From the NCBI RefSeq assembly GCF_024128855.1, contig NZ_JAMYDV010000006.1, forward strand, positions 104,056 through 168,055: a stretch of 64,000 nt of DNA, given 5' to 3'. Both the position numbers and the translations under genes were made by a program. The stretch is from Rhodovulum tesquicola (GTDB taxonomy: Bacteria; Pseudomonadota; Alphaproteobacteria; Rhodobacterales; Rhodobacteraceae). Positions 45,341 to 54,670 of the stretch are shown one piece after another; the stretch's first letter is position 1; each line of letters begins with the position of its first letter. Below the pieces are notes generated by a model. It was not told the origin of the DNA and made no database searches. It saw only the letters and a program-made list of their open reading frames with translations.

Positions 45341-46789
45341 TCAGCCCCGGGCGCGCAGCCGCAGCGCGCCGAAGCCCGCAAGCCCGGCCAGCAGCAGCGG
45401 CAGGCCCGCCGGCAGCGGCACCGGGGCAGGCGCCAGGGCGGCGGCGAATTCGGCGGTGCTCAGGCGGCTGCCATCGGCGAAGAGCCAGTCCTGCCAGTTG
45501 CGGAAGCCGCCCGACAGCTCGCCCTGCCCGGTCATCAGCCGCAGCATGTAGGTGTCGTCATCGACCGCCTCGAAGCCCAGAACATCCGTCAGCATGTAGG
45601 ACATGAGGCTGACGGTATTCTCGCCCGCGCCGCCGTCGAACAGCCCCGCGATCAGCAGGTCGGAGGTCAGCGCGCCGATGCCGAGCAGGTCGTCGCCCGC
45701 GCCGAACAGGACATCGCCGTCAAGACGGCTGTCGCCGAACAGGGTCAGCTGGCTGTCGCCCTGCGTCGGGGCAAGGCCGATGGCGATGCCGCCGCGCCCG
45801 ACCATCGTGCCGGAATTGACGATCTCGACCGATTGGCGCGCCTGGCTGACATGGTCGTCGGGCAGGGTCGGGTCATAGGCGGCCGAGATTGCGCGCGGCC
45901 CTTCCATGTAGCCCTCGTTGACGATCCGGACGGATCCGGCGGGGCGCACGGGGTCGCGGCTGTTGTCGAATTCGCCGTCGAGGTCGATGGCGGCCTTGTT
46001 GGGGTCGTCATCGGGACCAACCGACAGCAGGACACCGCCAAGGGCGTTGTAGACCTCGCCCTCGTCCATGTCGATCGCGTCGTCGGTGCCGACGATGCGG
46101 CCGTAATTCTCGGCCCGGCCCGAGGCGAACTGCACGCCGTCCTCATCGGCCTCGGTCTCGTCGATCTGGATCAGGCCGCGATTGATCAGGGTGAAATCGT
46201 CGCGCGCCTCGACCACCTCTTCGCCGCCGTAAAGCTCGCCATTGTTGGTGACGCTCGAGCCCTGGCCGCGGATCTGAAGCGCCCGGCCGTCGGTCGAACG
46301 GATCACGCCATCATTGATGACGGTCGTGCCCGGATAATCCTCGCCGCCGCGCACCGCCTGGCGGCGGGCCTCGATCAGCGCCCCCTCGGCATTGATCACG
46401 GTCAGCCCGCCATCGCCGCCCCGGCTGTGGATGCCCCGGTCGCCGCCCGAGATCGTGCCATTGTTGATATAGGTCTGGTTCGTGCCGCGCACCTCGATCG
46501 CGTTGTTCGCGTTGTCGTTGGCGGTATTCGGGTTCTCGATCAGCCCGTCATTGGTCAGCGTGATGTCGTCGCCGTCAAAGCGGAAGGCGGGCGTCGTCTT
46601 GCCGGTCGAGGACACGGTCGCGCCGCTTTCGACACGGATGGTCAGGCCGTCCTCATCCCAGCGCTGGTCGGTCGAGGTGGTGCCGTCCGCGCAGGTCAGC
46701 GTCAGGGCCGACAGCGTGCAGGCCTGGGCCGCGGGCGTCAGCGCGACAAGTCCGAGCGTGGCGGTGGTCAGAAGCAGAATTCGGGTCAT
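45341..46789 (-). CDS. VPLPA-CTERM protein with right-handed beta-helix repeats
   Basis: A 482-residue exported protein. A signal peptide (MTRILLLTTATLGLVALTPAAQA) is followed by many ladder-like repeats with Asn-Asn/Asp-Gly turns (ITLTNDGLIENP, QTYINNGTISGG, TTVINDGVIRSTDG, SSVTNNGELYGG, TLINRGLIQID), as in autotransporter and adhesin beta-helices. A glycine/Asp-rich hemolysin-like turn (LTLFGDSRLDGDVLFGAGDD) follows. The C terminus PVPLPAG, hydrophobic helix and RLRARG tail is a VPLPA-CTERM signal instead of an autotransporter barrel. A surface matrix or adhesion role is inferred. Confidence 0.85.
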   Translation of the reverse strand: MTRILLLTTATLGLVALTPAAQACTLSALTLTCADGTTSTDQRWDEDGLTIRVESGATVSSTGKTTPAFRFDGDDITLTNDGLIENPNTANDNANNAIEVRGTNQTYINNGTISGGDRGIHSRGGDGGLTVINAEGALIEARRQAVRGGEDYPGTTVINDGVIRSTDGRALQIRGQGSSVTNNGELYGGEEVVEARDDFTLINRGLIQIDETEADEDGVQFASGRAENYGRIVGTDDAIDMDEGEVYNALGGVLLSVGPDDDPNKAAIDLDGEFDNSRDPVRPAGSVRIVNEGYMEGPRAISAAYDPTLPDDHVSQARQSVEIVNSGTMVGRGGIAIGLAPTQGDSQLTLFGDSRLDGDVLFGAGDDLLGIGALTSDLLIAGLFDGGAGENTVSLMSYMLTDVLGFEAVDDDTYMLRLMTGQGELSGGFRNWQDWLFADGSRLSTAEFAAALAPAPVPLPAGLPLLLAGLAGFGALRLRARG

Positions 46790-46883
46790 GTCAGGTCCTT
46801 CGAATTGTAAATGCCTGCGGGCTATCGTCCGCGTGTAACAGCAATTTGAAGGGCAGGTGACAAACCGGGCCGGGGCAGGGATG

Positions 46884-47966
46884 TCAGAACAGGATCACGT
46901 TGCGCCGTGCCGCGCCGGTTTTCGTGTCGGCGATGGCCGCGTTGATCTGGTCAAGCCGCCAGCGCCCCGAGATCAGCTCGTCCAGCCGGATCCGGCCCTG
47001 GCGGTAAAGATCCACGATCCACGGGATGTCGCGGGCCAGCACCGTGTCGCCCATCATCGAGCCGCGCAGTTCCTGCCCCAGAAGGGCAATCGACATCGGT
47101 TCATAGCGCGCCGTCTGGCCGGAATGGGGCATGCCCACCATCACCAGCCGCCCGCCCGGGGCAAGGTAGCGCGGCGCGCTGTCATAGGCCGCGGGGCTGC
47201 CGACCGCGACCAGCACCGCATCGGCGGCACGGCCCGCGATCTGGCGGGCCGCGCGCCAGGGCTTGTCCCCGGTGGCCAGAACGCCGTCGGTCGCGCCGAA
47301 TTCCCGCGCGGCCTCGAGCTTGTCCGCGCGCATGTCGATGGCGATGATCCGGGCGGCGCCCGCCAGCCGCGCGCCCTGGATCGCGTTCAGCCCCACGCCG
47401 CCCGCGCCGATCACCACCACGGTTTCGCCGGGCCGGATCCGCGCGGTGTTGACCGCCGCGCCCAGCCCCGTGATGACCCCGCAGGAGATCAGGCTGGCCG
47501 CATCCAGCGCCATGTCGGCCGGGATCGGGGCAAGCTGGCTGTGATGGACCACCACCGCCTCGGCAAAGGCGCCGGTATCCAGCCCCTGATGCACGGGTTC
47601 GCCCGCAGCGGTGAAGAGCGGCGTGTCGCCATCGCCCGGTTTCGTGCGGCAGATCGTCGGGTGCCCCCCGGCGCAGGTGGGGCAGCGGCCGCAGGCGCGG
47701 ATCAGCGTGACCAGCACCCTGTCGCCCGGCGCAAACCCCGTGACCCCCGGCCCGATGGCGGCGACATGGCCCGCGGCCTCGTGCCCGTAGACGGCGGGCA
47801 GGCTCTGGTTCCAGGCCCCCTCGGCCATCGAGATGTCGGAATGGCAGATCGCGACCGCGCCCAGCGTGACCTCGACCTCGCCCGGCCCCGGCGGGCGCAG
47901 GTGCAGGGTCTCGATGGTCAGGGGGGCGCCGAAGGCGCGGCAGATGGCGGCTTTGATCGGGCGCAT
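46884..47966 (-). CDS. Zinc-dependent alcohol dehydrogenase, class III-like
   Basis: A 360-residue medium-chain dehydrogenase. Catalytic zinc ligands are in AICHSDISMAEG and YGHEAAGHV; the structural zinc is held by the four Cys of CGRCPTCAGGHPTIC. NAD-binding is GAGGVGLNAIQGARLAGA. It resembles the adh/FrmA-like group; the substrate is unknown. ATG 47966 has GGGAG at a good distance, better than ATG 47972. It is the last gene of a nine-gene minus-strand operon that begins at 55356. Confidence 0.9.
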   Translation of the reverse strand: MRPIKAAICRAFGAPLTIETLHLRPPGPGEVEVTLGAVAICHSDISMAEGAWNQSLPAVYGHEAAGHVAAIGPGVTGFAPGDRVLVTLIRACGRCPTCAGGHPTICRTKPGDGDTPLFTAAGEPVHQGLDTGAFAEAVVVHHSQLAPIPADMALDAASLISCGVITGLGAAVNTARIRPGETVVVIGAGGVGLNAIQGARLAGAARIIAIDMRADKLEAAREFGATDGVLATGDKPWRAARQIAGRAADAVLVAVGSPAAYDSAPRYLAPGGRLVMVGMPHSGQTARYEPMSIALLGQELRGSMMGDTVLARDIPWIVDLYRQGRIRLDELISGRWRLDQINAAIADTKTGAARRNVILF

Positions 47967-47983
47967 GGGCATCTCCCTGGGGC

Positions 47984-49204
47984 TCAGGCCGGGGCGCGGC
48001 TATCGCGTCGCGCGACGAAGACAAGGGCGCAGGCGATCATCAGGCCGGCCGCCAGCAGGAACGGCGCGCCGGGCAGGATCAGGGGCGCGCCCTCGCGGGT
48101 GAAGGCGGCGAAGATCTGCGTCATCGCGATGGGCGAGAGGATCATCGCGACCGAGCGGGTCGAGGAAATCGCCCCCTGCAATTCGCCCTGCTGGTTGTCC
48201 TGCGCGGCCCTGGACATCAGCCCCAGGATCGCGGGCGTGACCACCGCCCCCAGCGCCAGAAGCGGCGTCATCAGAAGGATCGCGGTCGAATTGTCGACAA
48301 GGCCGATGATGAGGAAGGCCAGGAAATTGTAGGACAGCCCGTACCAGACGGTGCCGCGTTCGCCCAGCACCCGCAGGATCACCCGGATCAGCCCGCCCTG
48401 CACCGCGGCGATGCCGATGCCGAACATCGCCAGCGAAATGCCGATCGTGCCGGTCGACCAGCCAAAGCGATACTGGGTGAAATAGGCCCAGATCGCGGGA
48501 TAGATGAACATCGCGCATTCATAGAGGAAGAACAGCGTCAGCAGCGGCCGCACCCCGGGCAGCCGCCCCATCTCGCGGAAGGCGCCCAGCGGGTTCGCGC
48601 GGCGCCAGTCGAACGGGCGGCGGATGCGGTCGGTCACGGTCTCGGGCAGCACGAAATACCCGAAGATCAGGTTGGCCGTGGCCAGCCCGGCGGCGGCCCA
48701 GAACGGCGCGCGGGGGCCAAGCTCGCCCAGGAAACCGCCGATCAGCGGGCCGAGGACGAAGCCGATGCCGAAGGTCGCGCCCACCAGCCCGAAGCGCGCG
48801 GCCTTGCGTTCGGGGGGCGAGATATCGGCGATGAAGGCGCCCGCGGTCGCCTGCGTGGCGGCGGTGATCCCGCCCACGATGCGGGCCGCGAACAACAGCC
48901 AGATCGAGCCCGCCAGCGCCATCACCACATAATCCAGCGCCATCGTGGCGAGCGAGATCAGCAGGACCGGCCGCCGCCCGTAGCGATCCGACAGGTTGCC
49001 GACCAGCGGGCCGCACAGGAACTGCATCACCGCGAACGAGGTGGCGAGGATGCCGCCCCAGATCGCGGCATCCGACAGGCCCACGCCCTCGATATCGCGG
49101 ATCAGGTCGGGCATCACCGGCAGGATCAGCCCGATCCCGATGGCATCGAGGATCAGCGTGACCAGGATGAAGATGATCGGCAGGCGGGTCTTGGGCTGGC
49201 TCAT
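47984..49204 (-). CDS. MFS transporter, TetA/TCR-like
   Basis: A 406-residue twelve-helix permease. Motif A appears as GNLSDRYGRRPVLLISLATMA and the TetA-like LDAIGIGLILPVMPDLIRDI begins helix 1. Drug-efflux annotation in this family is often wrong; within a catabolic operon it may import or export the substrate. It follows BKACE by 75 nt and precedes the dehydrogenase by 17 nt. Confidence 0.9.
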   Translation of the reverse strand: MSQPKTRLPIIFILVTLILDAIGIGLILPVMPDLIRDIEGVGLSDAAIWGGILATSFAVMQFLCGPLVGNLSDRYGRRPVLLISLATMALDYVVMALAGSIWLLFAARIVGGITAATQATAGAFIADISPPERKAARFGLVGATFGIGFVLGPLIGGFLGELGPRAPFWAAAGLATANLIFGYFVLPETVTDRIRRPFDWRRANPLGAFREMGRLPGVRPLLTLFFLYECAMFIYPAIWAYFTQYRFGWSTGTIGISLAMFGIGIAAVQGGLIRVILRVLGERGTVWYGLSYNFLAFLIIGLVDNSTAILLMTPLLALGAVVTPAILGLMSRAAQDNQQGELQGAISSTRSVAMILSPIAMTQIFAAFTREGAPLILPGAPFLLAAGLMIACALVFVARRDSRAPA

Positions 49205-49279
49205 GGGGCGCGCGTCCGGGCGTTGGATGACAAAGGCTTAGCCGTGAGGGCGCGCGCGGCAAAGCGTTTTGCGCGGGTC

Positions 49280-50110
49280 TCAGCCGGGCCGAAGCCCCAG
49301 GATCGCGCGTGCCTCGGCCCAGGTGGCGACGGGGCGGTGGTATTTCTCGCAAAGCTCGACCGCCCGGCGCACCAGCGCGGCATTCGAGGGGGCAAGCCGG
49401 TCGCGGTCCAGCCGCACATTGTCCTCGAGCCCCGTGCGGGTATGGCCGCCCGCGGCGATGGACCATTCATTCACCTCGATCTGGTGCCGCCCGATCCCCG
49501 CGCCGCACCATTCGGCATCGGGGGCGATCCGCTTCAGCGTCTCGATGTAGAAATCGAAACCGGGCCTGTCGGCGGGCATCGCGTTCTTCACCCCCATCAC
49601 GAACTGGACGTAAAGCGGTCTGGCCAGCCGCCCGTCCCCGGTCATCTTCACGGCCTGGAAGATATGGGACAGGTCGAACGCCTCGATTTCCGGCTTCACA
49701 TCGTATTTGTGCATTTCCGAGGCCAGGAAATCGATCAAATCGGGCGGATTCTCGTAGACCCGTGTTGGAAAATTGTTGGAGCCGACCGCCAACGAGGCCA
49801 TGTCGGGGCGCAGCGGCAGCATCCCGGCGCGCGCCGCGCCCGCGCCGGAGCGGCCGCCGGTGGACAATTGCACGATCATGCCGGGGCAATGCTTGTGGAT
49901 GCCCTCCATCAGGCGGGCGAAGCGCTCGGGGTCCGAGGTCGGCGTCTGGTCGTCGTTGCGGACATGGCAATGCGCGATGGCCGCGCCCGCCTCGAAGCTT
50001 TCGTGGGTGCTTTCGACCTGTTCGGCGACGGTGATGGGAACCGCCGGGTTGTCCTCCTTGCGGGGGACGGATCCGGTGATGGCGACGCAGATGATGCAGG
50101 GTTTGGTCAT
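49280..50110 (-). CDS. BKACE family enzyme (3-keto-5-aminohexanoate cleavage-like)
   Basis: A 276-residue zinc enzyme of the BKACE group, which cleaves beta-keto acids with acetyl-CoA. GSVPRKEDNPAVPITVAEQVESTHESFEAGAAIAHCHVR supplies the HxH metal ligands; LSTGGRSG, GVKNAMPADRPGFDFYIETLKRI and GGHTRTGLEDN follow. Different family members act on different keto acids. The ATG at 50110 overlaps the preceding hydrolase stop by 4 nt. Confidence 0.92.
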   Translation of the reverse strand: MTKPCIICVAITGSVPRKEDNPAVPITVAEQVESTHESFEAGAAIAHCHVRNDDQTPTSDPERFARLMEGIHKHCPGMIVQLSTGGRSGAGAARAGMLPLRPDMASLAVGSNNFPTRVYENPPDLIDFLASEMHKYDVKPEIEAFDLSHIFQAVKMTGDGRLARPLYVQFVMGVKNAMPADRPGFDFYIETLKRIAPDAEWCGAGIGRHQIEVNEWSIAAGGHTRTGLEDNVRLDRDRLAPSNAALVRRAVELCEKYHRPVATWAEARAILGLRPG

Positions 50111-50814
50111 GTCGTTTCGGCAATCCGGTTCAGAATGTCGGCCAGTCTGTCGGGCTGGGCGAAGAAGGGCGAGTGGCCGCACTCCATGTCATGGAGATGG
50201 GCGATTGGCCAGTCCCGGGTCATGTCGCGCTGGGCCTCGGGCGGGATGATGCGGTCGGCGGTGCAGCGGATGTAATGGCGCGCCAGACCGGGCGGCAGGG
50301 CGGCGGCCGGTTCGGTGCCGGGTGCGGTCGGCTGCGGGGTCAGGCGGGCGCGGGCATAATCCGCGGTGCCGGGCGGGCAGTCATGGTAGAAATAGGTGTC
50401 CAGCGTCTCGTCGCGGAAGGTCGAGGTCTTGCGGTCGGGGCTCAGCCGTATCGCCGCCATCAGGTTCGCGCAGCCATGGCGCGCCCTCAGATCGCGCGCG
50501 GACTCGCCCTCCCGCGGCGCCCATGCAGCCAGGTAGACAAGGGCCGCGACCCGCTCGGGCGCGGCGGCGGCCGCTGCGGTGATCGTGATGCCGCCCAGCG
50601 AATGGCCGACGAGTATCGTCGGGCCATCAATCGCCGCCAGCACCGCGTCGCGACAGGCGGCGAGCGTCACGGACTCGGGCGGCGTCGGGTCCGACCCCGC
50701 CGACGGCAGGTCGAGCGCGCGTGCCCCGTGGCCCGCCGCCTGAAGCCGGGGCAGGATGTCACGCCAGCACCAGGCGCCGTGGTTCGAGCCGTGGACAAGC
50801 AGGAATTCTGCCAT
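50107..50814 (-). CDS. Alpha/beta hydrolase
   Basis: A 235-residue hydrolase. LVHGSNHGAWCWRDILPRLQAAGH resembles plant methylesterase/hydroxynitrile lyase and MenH-type enzymes. The nucleophile elbow is GHSLGG. The final catalytic His is likely in MECGHSPFF. The substrate is unknown. ATG 50814 (MAEFLLVHG) starts 84 nt after pcaD and its stop overlaps the BKACE start. Confidence 0.87.
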   Translation of the reverse strand: MAEFLLVHGSNHGAWCWRDILPRLQAAGHGARALDLPSAGSDPTPPESVTLAACRDAVLAAIDGPTILVGHSLGGITITAAAAAAPERVAALVYLAAWAPREGESARDLRARHGCANLMAAIRLSPDRKTSTFRDETLDTYFYHDCPPGTADYARARLTPQPTAPGTEPAAALPPGLARHYIRCTADRIIPPEAQRDMTRDWPIAHLHDMECGHSPFFAQPDRLADILNRIAETT

Positions 50815-50898
50815 GATCAAGCCCAATAAGGGGTGTTTGACCCGTCGAAATGTTGGAAAAGTGAAAGTCTGGCGCAGGGCTGCGCGGCATCGGATCGG

Positions 50899-51687
50899 TC
50901 AGACATGGCCTGTCTCCTTGAGGAATGCGGTCAGGATCTCGGCATAGTCGCCGGGTTTCTCGATACAGGGCAGATGGCCCGCGCCGCGGATCAGCTGGAA
51001 CCGCGAGCCCTTGATCAGGGCCGCCGTCTCGCGCACCAGATCGGGCGGGGTCGAGCCGTCCGCGCTGCCCGCGATGGCGAGGGTCGGCAGGCTCAGCCCC
51101 GAGGTCGGCGTGTAGAAATCCGTGCCCGAGATCGCCGCGCAGCAGCCCAGATAGCCCTCGACCGGCTGGCGTGTCAGCATGTGGCGCCAGAGCGCGCAAT
51201 CGGGGCTTTCGCGGTAGGGGCGCGCGAACCAGCGCTCCATCGTGGCATCTGCCAGTGCCGCGATCCCGCCCGCGCGGATGGCCGCCATGCGCTCGGCCCA
51301 GATCGCGGGGGTGCCGATTTTGGCCGCGCTGTTCGACAGCACCAGCGCGCGCACCTGATCCAGCCGCTTGACCGCCAGCCCCTGCGCCACCATCCCGCCG
51401 ATCGAGAGGCCGACGAAGACGCAGTCGGTCACGCCGAGAAAATCCAGCAGCCGCTCGGCATCGCGCACCAGCGCGCCCATGGAATAAGGCCCCGGCGGGC
51501 AGGCGGACAGCCCGTGCCCGCGCATGTCGTAGCGGATCGCGCGCAGGCCCGCGGGCAGCAGCGCCACCACCTCGTCCCAGATGCGCAGATCGGTGCCCAG
51601 CGCATTCGCGAAGACCACCGGCGCGCCGTCCGGGTCGCCATCCTCGCGGAAATGCAGGGCCACGTCGCCCAGATCGGCAATCCGCAT
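50899..51687 (-). CDS. 3-oxoadipate enol-lactonase-like alpha/beta hydrolase
   Basis: A 262-residue hydrolase. RYDMRGHGLSACPPGPYSMGALVRDAERLLDFLGVTDCVFVGLSIGGMVAQGLA matches PcaD, with nucleophile S in GLSIGGM, and GHLPCIEKPGDYAEILTAFL near the end contains the catalytic His. PcaD opens the enol-lactone of the beta-ketoadipate pathway; the other pca genes are not in the window, so related lactonase or esterase activity is equally possible. ATG 51687 has AGGAGG. Confidence 0.82.
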   Translation of the reverse strand: MRIADLGDVALHFREDGDPDGAPVVFANALGTDLRIWDEVVALLPAGLRAIRYDMRGHGLSACPPGPYSMGALVRDAERLLDFLGVTDCVFVGLSIGGMVAQGLAVKRLDQVRALVLSNSAAKIGTPAIWAERMAAIRAGGIAALADATMERWFARPYRESPDCALWRHMLTRQPVEGYLGCCAAISGTDFYTPTSGLSLPTLAIAGSADGSTPPDLVRETAALIKGSRFQLIRGAGHLPCIEKPGDYAEILTAFLKETGHV

Positions 51688-51747
51688 CGGCACCTCCTGT
51701 CCTGTCCGGCCGCGGCGCAGCATGGCCCGCGCGCCGGGGGGCGTCAA

Positions 51748-52866
51748 TCAGACCAGCCGGACATGCGCCATGATCTGGCCGTGATCCGAGGCGCGGATAT
51801 TGCCCGGCGCCTCGGGATGGGTGCCGTCGGTGATGTGGTCGTTATAGACGCCGAAATGGGTCATCTCGCCGATGCGGCCGGGCCAGTCGGGGTGGAAATG
51901 GCGTGACAGGAGGATCGCATCGAAGGATTCGAAGACGCCGCCGAAGGCGTTGGTATAGGCCGTGTCGCGCAGGGATTTGCGGATGAAGAGCCGCTCGGCC
52001 GAATGCAGTCGGACCCGTTCGACGGCTTCGGTAATCGCGGCCGCCTCGGCCTCGGAATAATGGTCGTCCGCCGATTTCGCGTCGTGGCGGCGCAGCCAGG
52101 TGTAATCGGTAAAGGGCCGTTCGCCCGCGATGATCTGTTGCGTGGCCGATTGCGGGGTGGCGTTCAGATCGCCCAGCACCGCCACGGGGTTGCCGGCCTC
52201 AAGCTCGTCGACCACCAGCTTGCGCAGCACCCAGGCCTCGGCCATCCGGCGCAGCGAGGCGCGCAGGAGGCCCAGCGCCCGGCCCGGGGCGTCGTAATGC
52301 GACAGGTCCACCTCGGGCGAGAAGCGCGCGCCCCTGGGGCGGACGAATTCGCCCATGCGCGATCTGAGATGCAGGTTGAAGACGGTCAGCACATGGCCGC
52401 CGACGGGCACGCGCACCTTCAGGATCGGGCGCGTCAGCCGGTTCAGGACATACTGGCCCGCATCGCCGCCGCCCAGATGGTTGAACGGGATCTCCAGCGG
52501 CGGGTCGAGCCGCTGGATCGAGACCGGCTGCCCGGCAAAGCCGAAGCGCGACAGGATCGCCAGCCCCGGCCGCCGCTCGCCCGGGCCGGAATCGGCGAGG
52601 TTGGGGGCAACGGCCAGATCGGCCTCGGCATACGGGCGGCGGTGGGGGGCGCGTGCATCGGCCTCGGCGATCACCTCGCGCAGGGCCTCGGGGTCGATGA
52701 TTTCCTGGAACGCCAGAATGTCGGAATCCATGCGGTTCACCTGATCCGCCATCCAGTCCCGCTTGGCGGCGTAATCCTCTGGGGAATAACGCTCGAACCG
52801 CTGGTATTCCTGATCCGGCCCGATCAGGTTCTGGGCGTTGAATGTTGCGATTCTGAAAGTCGTCAT
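51748..52866 (-). CDS. Endonuclease/exonuclease/phosphatase family protein
   Basis: A 372-residue metal-dependent hydrolase of the DNase I-like fold. TFNAQNLIG, LAFQEIIDPEAL, LTVFNLHLRSRM, AVLGDLNATPQS and ASDHGQIMAHVRL give the metal and catalytic residues (Asn, Glu, His, Asp-Asn and the terminal SDH). The target may be nucleic acid, sugar phosphate or phospholipid. No signal peptide is seen. Its start overlaps the previous gene's stop by 4 nt (ATGA). Confidence 0.88.
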   Translation of the reverse strand: MTTFRIATFNAQNLIGPDQEYQRFERYSPEDYAAKRDWMADQVNRMDSDILAFQEIIDPEALREVIAEADARAPHRRPYAEADLAVAPNLADSGPGERRPGLAILSRFGFAGQPVSIQRLDPPLEIPFNHLGGGDAGQYVLNRLTRPILKVRVPVGGHVLTVFNLHLRSRMGEFVRPRGARFSPEVDLSHYDAPGRALGLLRASLRRMAEAWVLRKLVVDELEAGNPVAVLGDLNATPQSATQQIIAGERPFTDYTWLRRHDAKSADDHYSEAEAAAITEAVERVRLHSAERLFIRKSLRDTAYTNAFGGVFESFDAILLSRHFHPDWPGRIGEMTHFGVYNDHITDGTHPEAPGNIRASDHGQIMAHVRLV

Positions 52867-53837
52867 TGCATCTCTCCGCTTTGGCGAAGCGCCATCCGGA
52901 AGGTTTCCGCCGCCACATTGCCGCCCGATCCGATCACGATCACCGCGTCGCCTGTCACCGCGTCGGGATGGAACAATGAGGCGGCCAGTGCCACCGCGCC
53001 GCCGGGTTCGAGCACGATCTTCAGATGGTCGAAGGCGGCGGCCATGGCGCGCAGGGCCTCGTCCTCGGTCACGACAAGACCGGGGCCGCAGAGCCGCGCC
53101 ATGATCGGGAAGGTGATCCGCCCCGGGCTGGGCGTCAGGATCGCGTCGCAAAGCGCGCCCGCGCGGGCGTCGTTCGCAACGATCCAGCTCGAGGCCAGGG
53201 ACCGGGCGGTGTCGTCGAAGCCCTCTGGCTCCACGGGGCGCACCCGCAGCCCCGGCGCGCGCGCCGCGAGCGCCAGCGCGACGCCCGCGGTCAGCCCGCC
53301 GCCGCCGCAGGGGATCAGCACATCGGCCTGCGTCACGCCTGCCGCGGCGGCCTGCGCGGCCAGTTCCAGCCCGGCCGTGCCCTGCCCCGCGATCACCTGC
53401 GGATCGTCGAAGGGCCGGATCAGCGTCAGCCCCCGCGCGTCCGCGATCCCGGCCGCAAGCGCCTCGCGGTCTTCGGTGGCGCGGTCATGCAGCACCACCT
53501 CGGCGCCCAGCGCGCGGGTGTTCGCGATCTTGGGCGCGGGCGCGTCGGCGGGCATCACGATCACCGCGGGCAGTCCGAACGCGGCCGCGGCGCGGGCCAC
53601 GCCCTGCGCATGGTTGCCCGAGGACAGGGCGATCACGCCGCGCGCCCCCGCATCCAGCGCCGAGACCGCCGCCCAGCCGCCGCGCGCCTTGAAGCTGCCG
53701 GCATGTTGCAGGCATTCGGCCTTGAGCAGCACGCGGCGGCCTGCGATCCGGTCCAGCCCGGGCGCGGACAGCAGCGGCGTTTCGCGCACATGGCCCGCAA
53801 GGCGCGTCGCCGCGGCCTCGATCATCGCGATGTTCAC
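52863..53837 (-). CDS. Threonine/serine dehydratase-like PLP enzyme
   Basis: A 324-residue fold-type II PLP enzyme. The PLP lysine is in HAGSFKARGGWAAVSAL. SSGNHAQGVARAAAAFGLP and the phosphate-binding GGGGLTAGVALAL complete the site. The length matches serine racemase / threo-3-hydroxyaspartate dehydratase or catabolic threonine dehydratase without a regulatory domain. Its GTG start at 53837 overlaps the upstream hydrolase stop (GTGA). Confidence 0.9.
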   Translation of the reverse strand: MNIAMIEAAATRLAGHVRETPLLSAPGLDRIAGRRVLLKAECLQHAGSFKARGGWAAVSALDAGARGVIALSSGNHAQGVARAAAAFGLPAVIVMPADAPAPKIANTRALGAEVVLHDRATEDREALAAGIADARGLTLIRPFDDPQVIAGQGTAGLELAAQAAAAGVTQADVLIPCGGGGLTAGVALALAARAPGLRVRPVEPEGFDDTARSLASSWIVANDARAGALCDAILTPSPGRITFPIMARLCGPGLVVTEDEALRAMAAAFDHLKIVLEPGGAVALAASLFHPDAVTGDAVIVIGSGGNVAAETFRMALRQSGEMQ

Positions 53838-54670
53838 GCCACGGCCTTCAGGAAGGCGCGGATCGCGGCGAGGCTTTCGGGTTCGTCGAGGAAGGGCACA
53901 TGGCCGCGATCCGCCACCTCGGCAAAGATCATGTCGGGGCGGCGGCGGCGCATCTCGGCCGCGGTCTCGGCGGACAGGATGTCGGAATTGGCCCCCCGGA
54001 TCAGCGCGACCGGCAGGCCCGCGAGCGCATCGAACATCGGCCACAGATCGGGCAAGGCGTCGGTTGCGGATGCTTCGGACACCGCGTTGCGCAGCCGCGG
54101 GTCGTAACGCAGCGCGAGTCCATCGGGCGCCTCGTCCCAGACCCGCCTGGCATATTCGCGCCAGGTCGCGCGCGAAACGCCGGGAAACCGGTCCTGCATC
54201 GCCGCCTCAAGCCGCTCTGCGGCCGCGTCGAAATCGGCAAGGCCGGGGCGTTTGCCGAGATGGCCCATGATATAGGCCAGCCCCCGGGGATCGACCAGCG
54301 GGCCGATATCGTTGAGACAGACGCCCAGCAGCCGGTCGCGATGGCCCATCGCCAGCACCATCGCGATCAGCCCGCCGCGCGAGGTGCCCAGGATCGCGGC
54401 CTTTTCAAGCCCGAGATGGTCGAGCAGTGCCAGCGCGTCCCGGCCCTCCCGGATCAGGTTGTAATTCATGAAGTCGGGATCATGGCCGGACCGGCCGCGC
54501 CCGCGCATGTCGAGGCGGATCACCCGGGCGCTGTCGGCGAAATGGTCCAGAACCGGCTCGAAATCGTCCATGTTGCGCGTCAGGCCCGCAAGGCACAGCA
54601 GCGGGGTGCCCGCGCCCTGGTCGTCATAGGCCAGCATCAGCCCGTCATCGGCGGCGAAATGCTGCATCAT
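53834..54670 (-). CDS. Alpha/beta hydrolase
   Basis: A 278-residue hydrolase. PLLCLAGLTRNMDDFEPVLDHFADSARVIRLDMRGRGRSGHDPD leads into the nucleophile elbow GTSRGG, and the catalytic His is in DRGHVPFLDEP. It resembles the haloalkane-dehalogenase/epoxide-hydrolase and enol-lactonase branch; the substrate is unknown. It starts inside the haloacid dehalogenase stop (ATGATG overlap) and its own stop overlaps the PLP dehydratase GTG. Confidence 0.88.
   Translation of the reverse strand: MMQHFAADDGLMLAYDDQGAGTPLLCLAGLTRNMDDFEPVLDHFADSARVIRLDMRGRGRSGHDPDFMNYNLIREGRDALALLDHLGLEKAAILGTSRGGLIAMVLAMGHRDRLLGVCLNDIGPLVDPRGLAYIMGHLGKRPGLADFDAAAERLEAAMQDRFPGVSRATWREYARRVWDEAPDGLALRYDPRLRNAVSEASATDALPDLWPMFDALAGLPVALIRGANSDILSAETAAEMRRRRPDMIFAEVADRGHVPFLDEPESLAAIRAFLKAVA

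Noticed and set aside
47984..49204. Tetracycline resistance (TetA) call for the MFS gene
   Set aside because: The similarity is to the general TetA/TCR branch of MFS pumps. Nothing specific supports drug resistance and the operon context suggests transport of a catabolic substrate.
50899..51687. Full beta-ketoadipate (pca) pathway
   Set aside because: Only a PcaD-like lactonase is present; no protocatechuate dioxygenase, PcaB, PcaC or thiolase was seen nearby.
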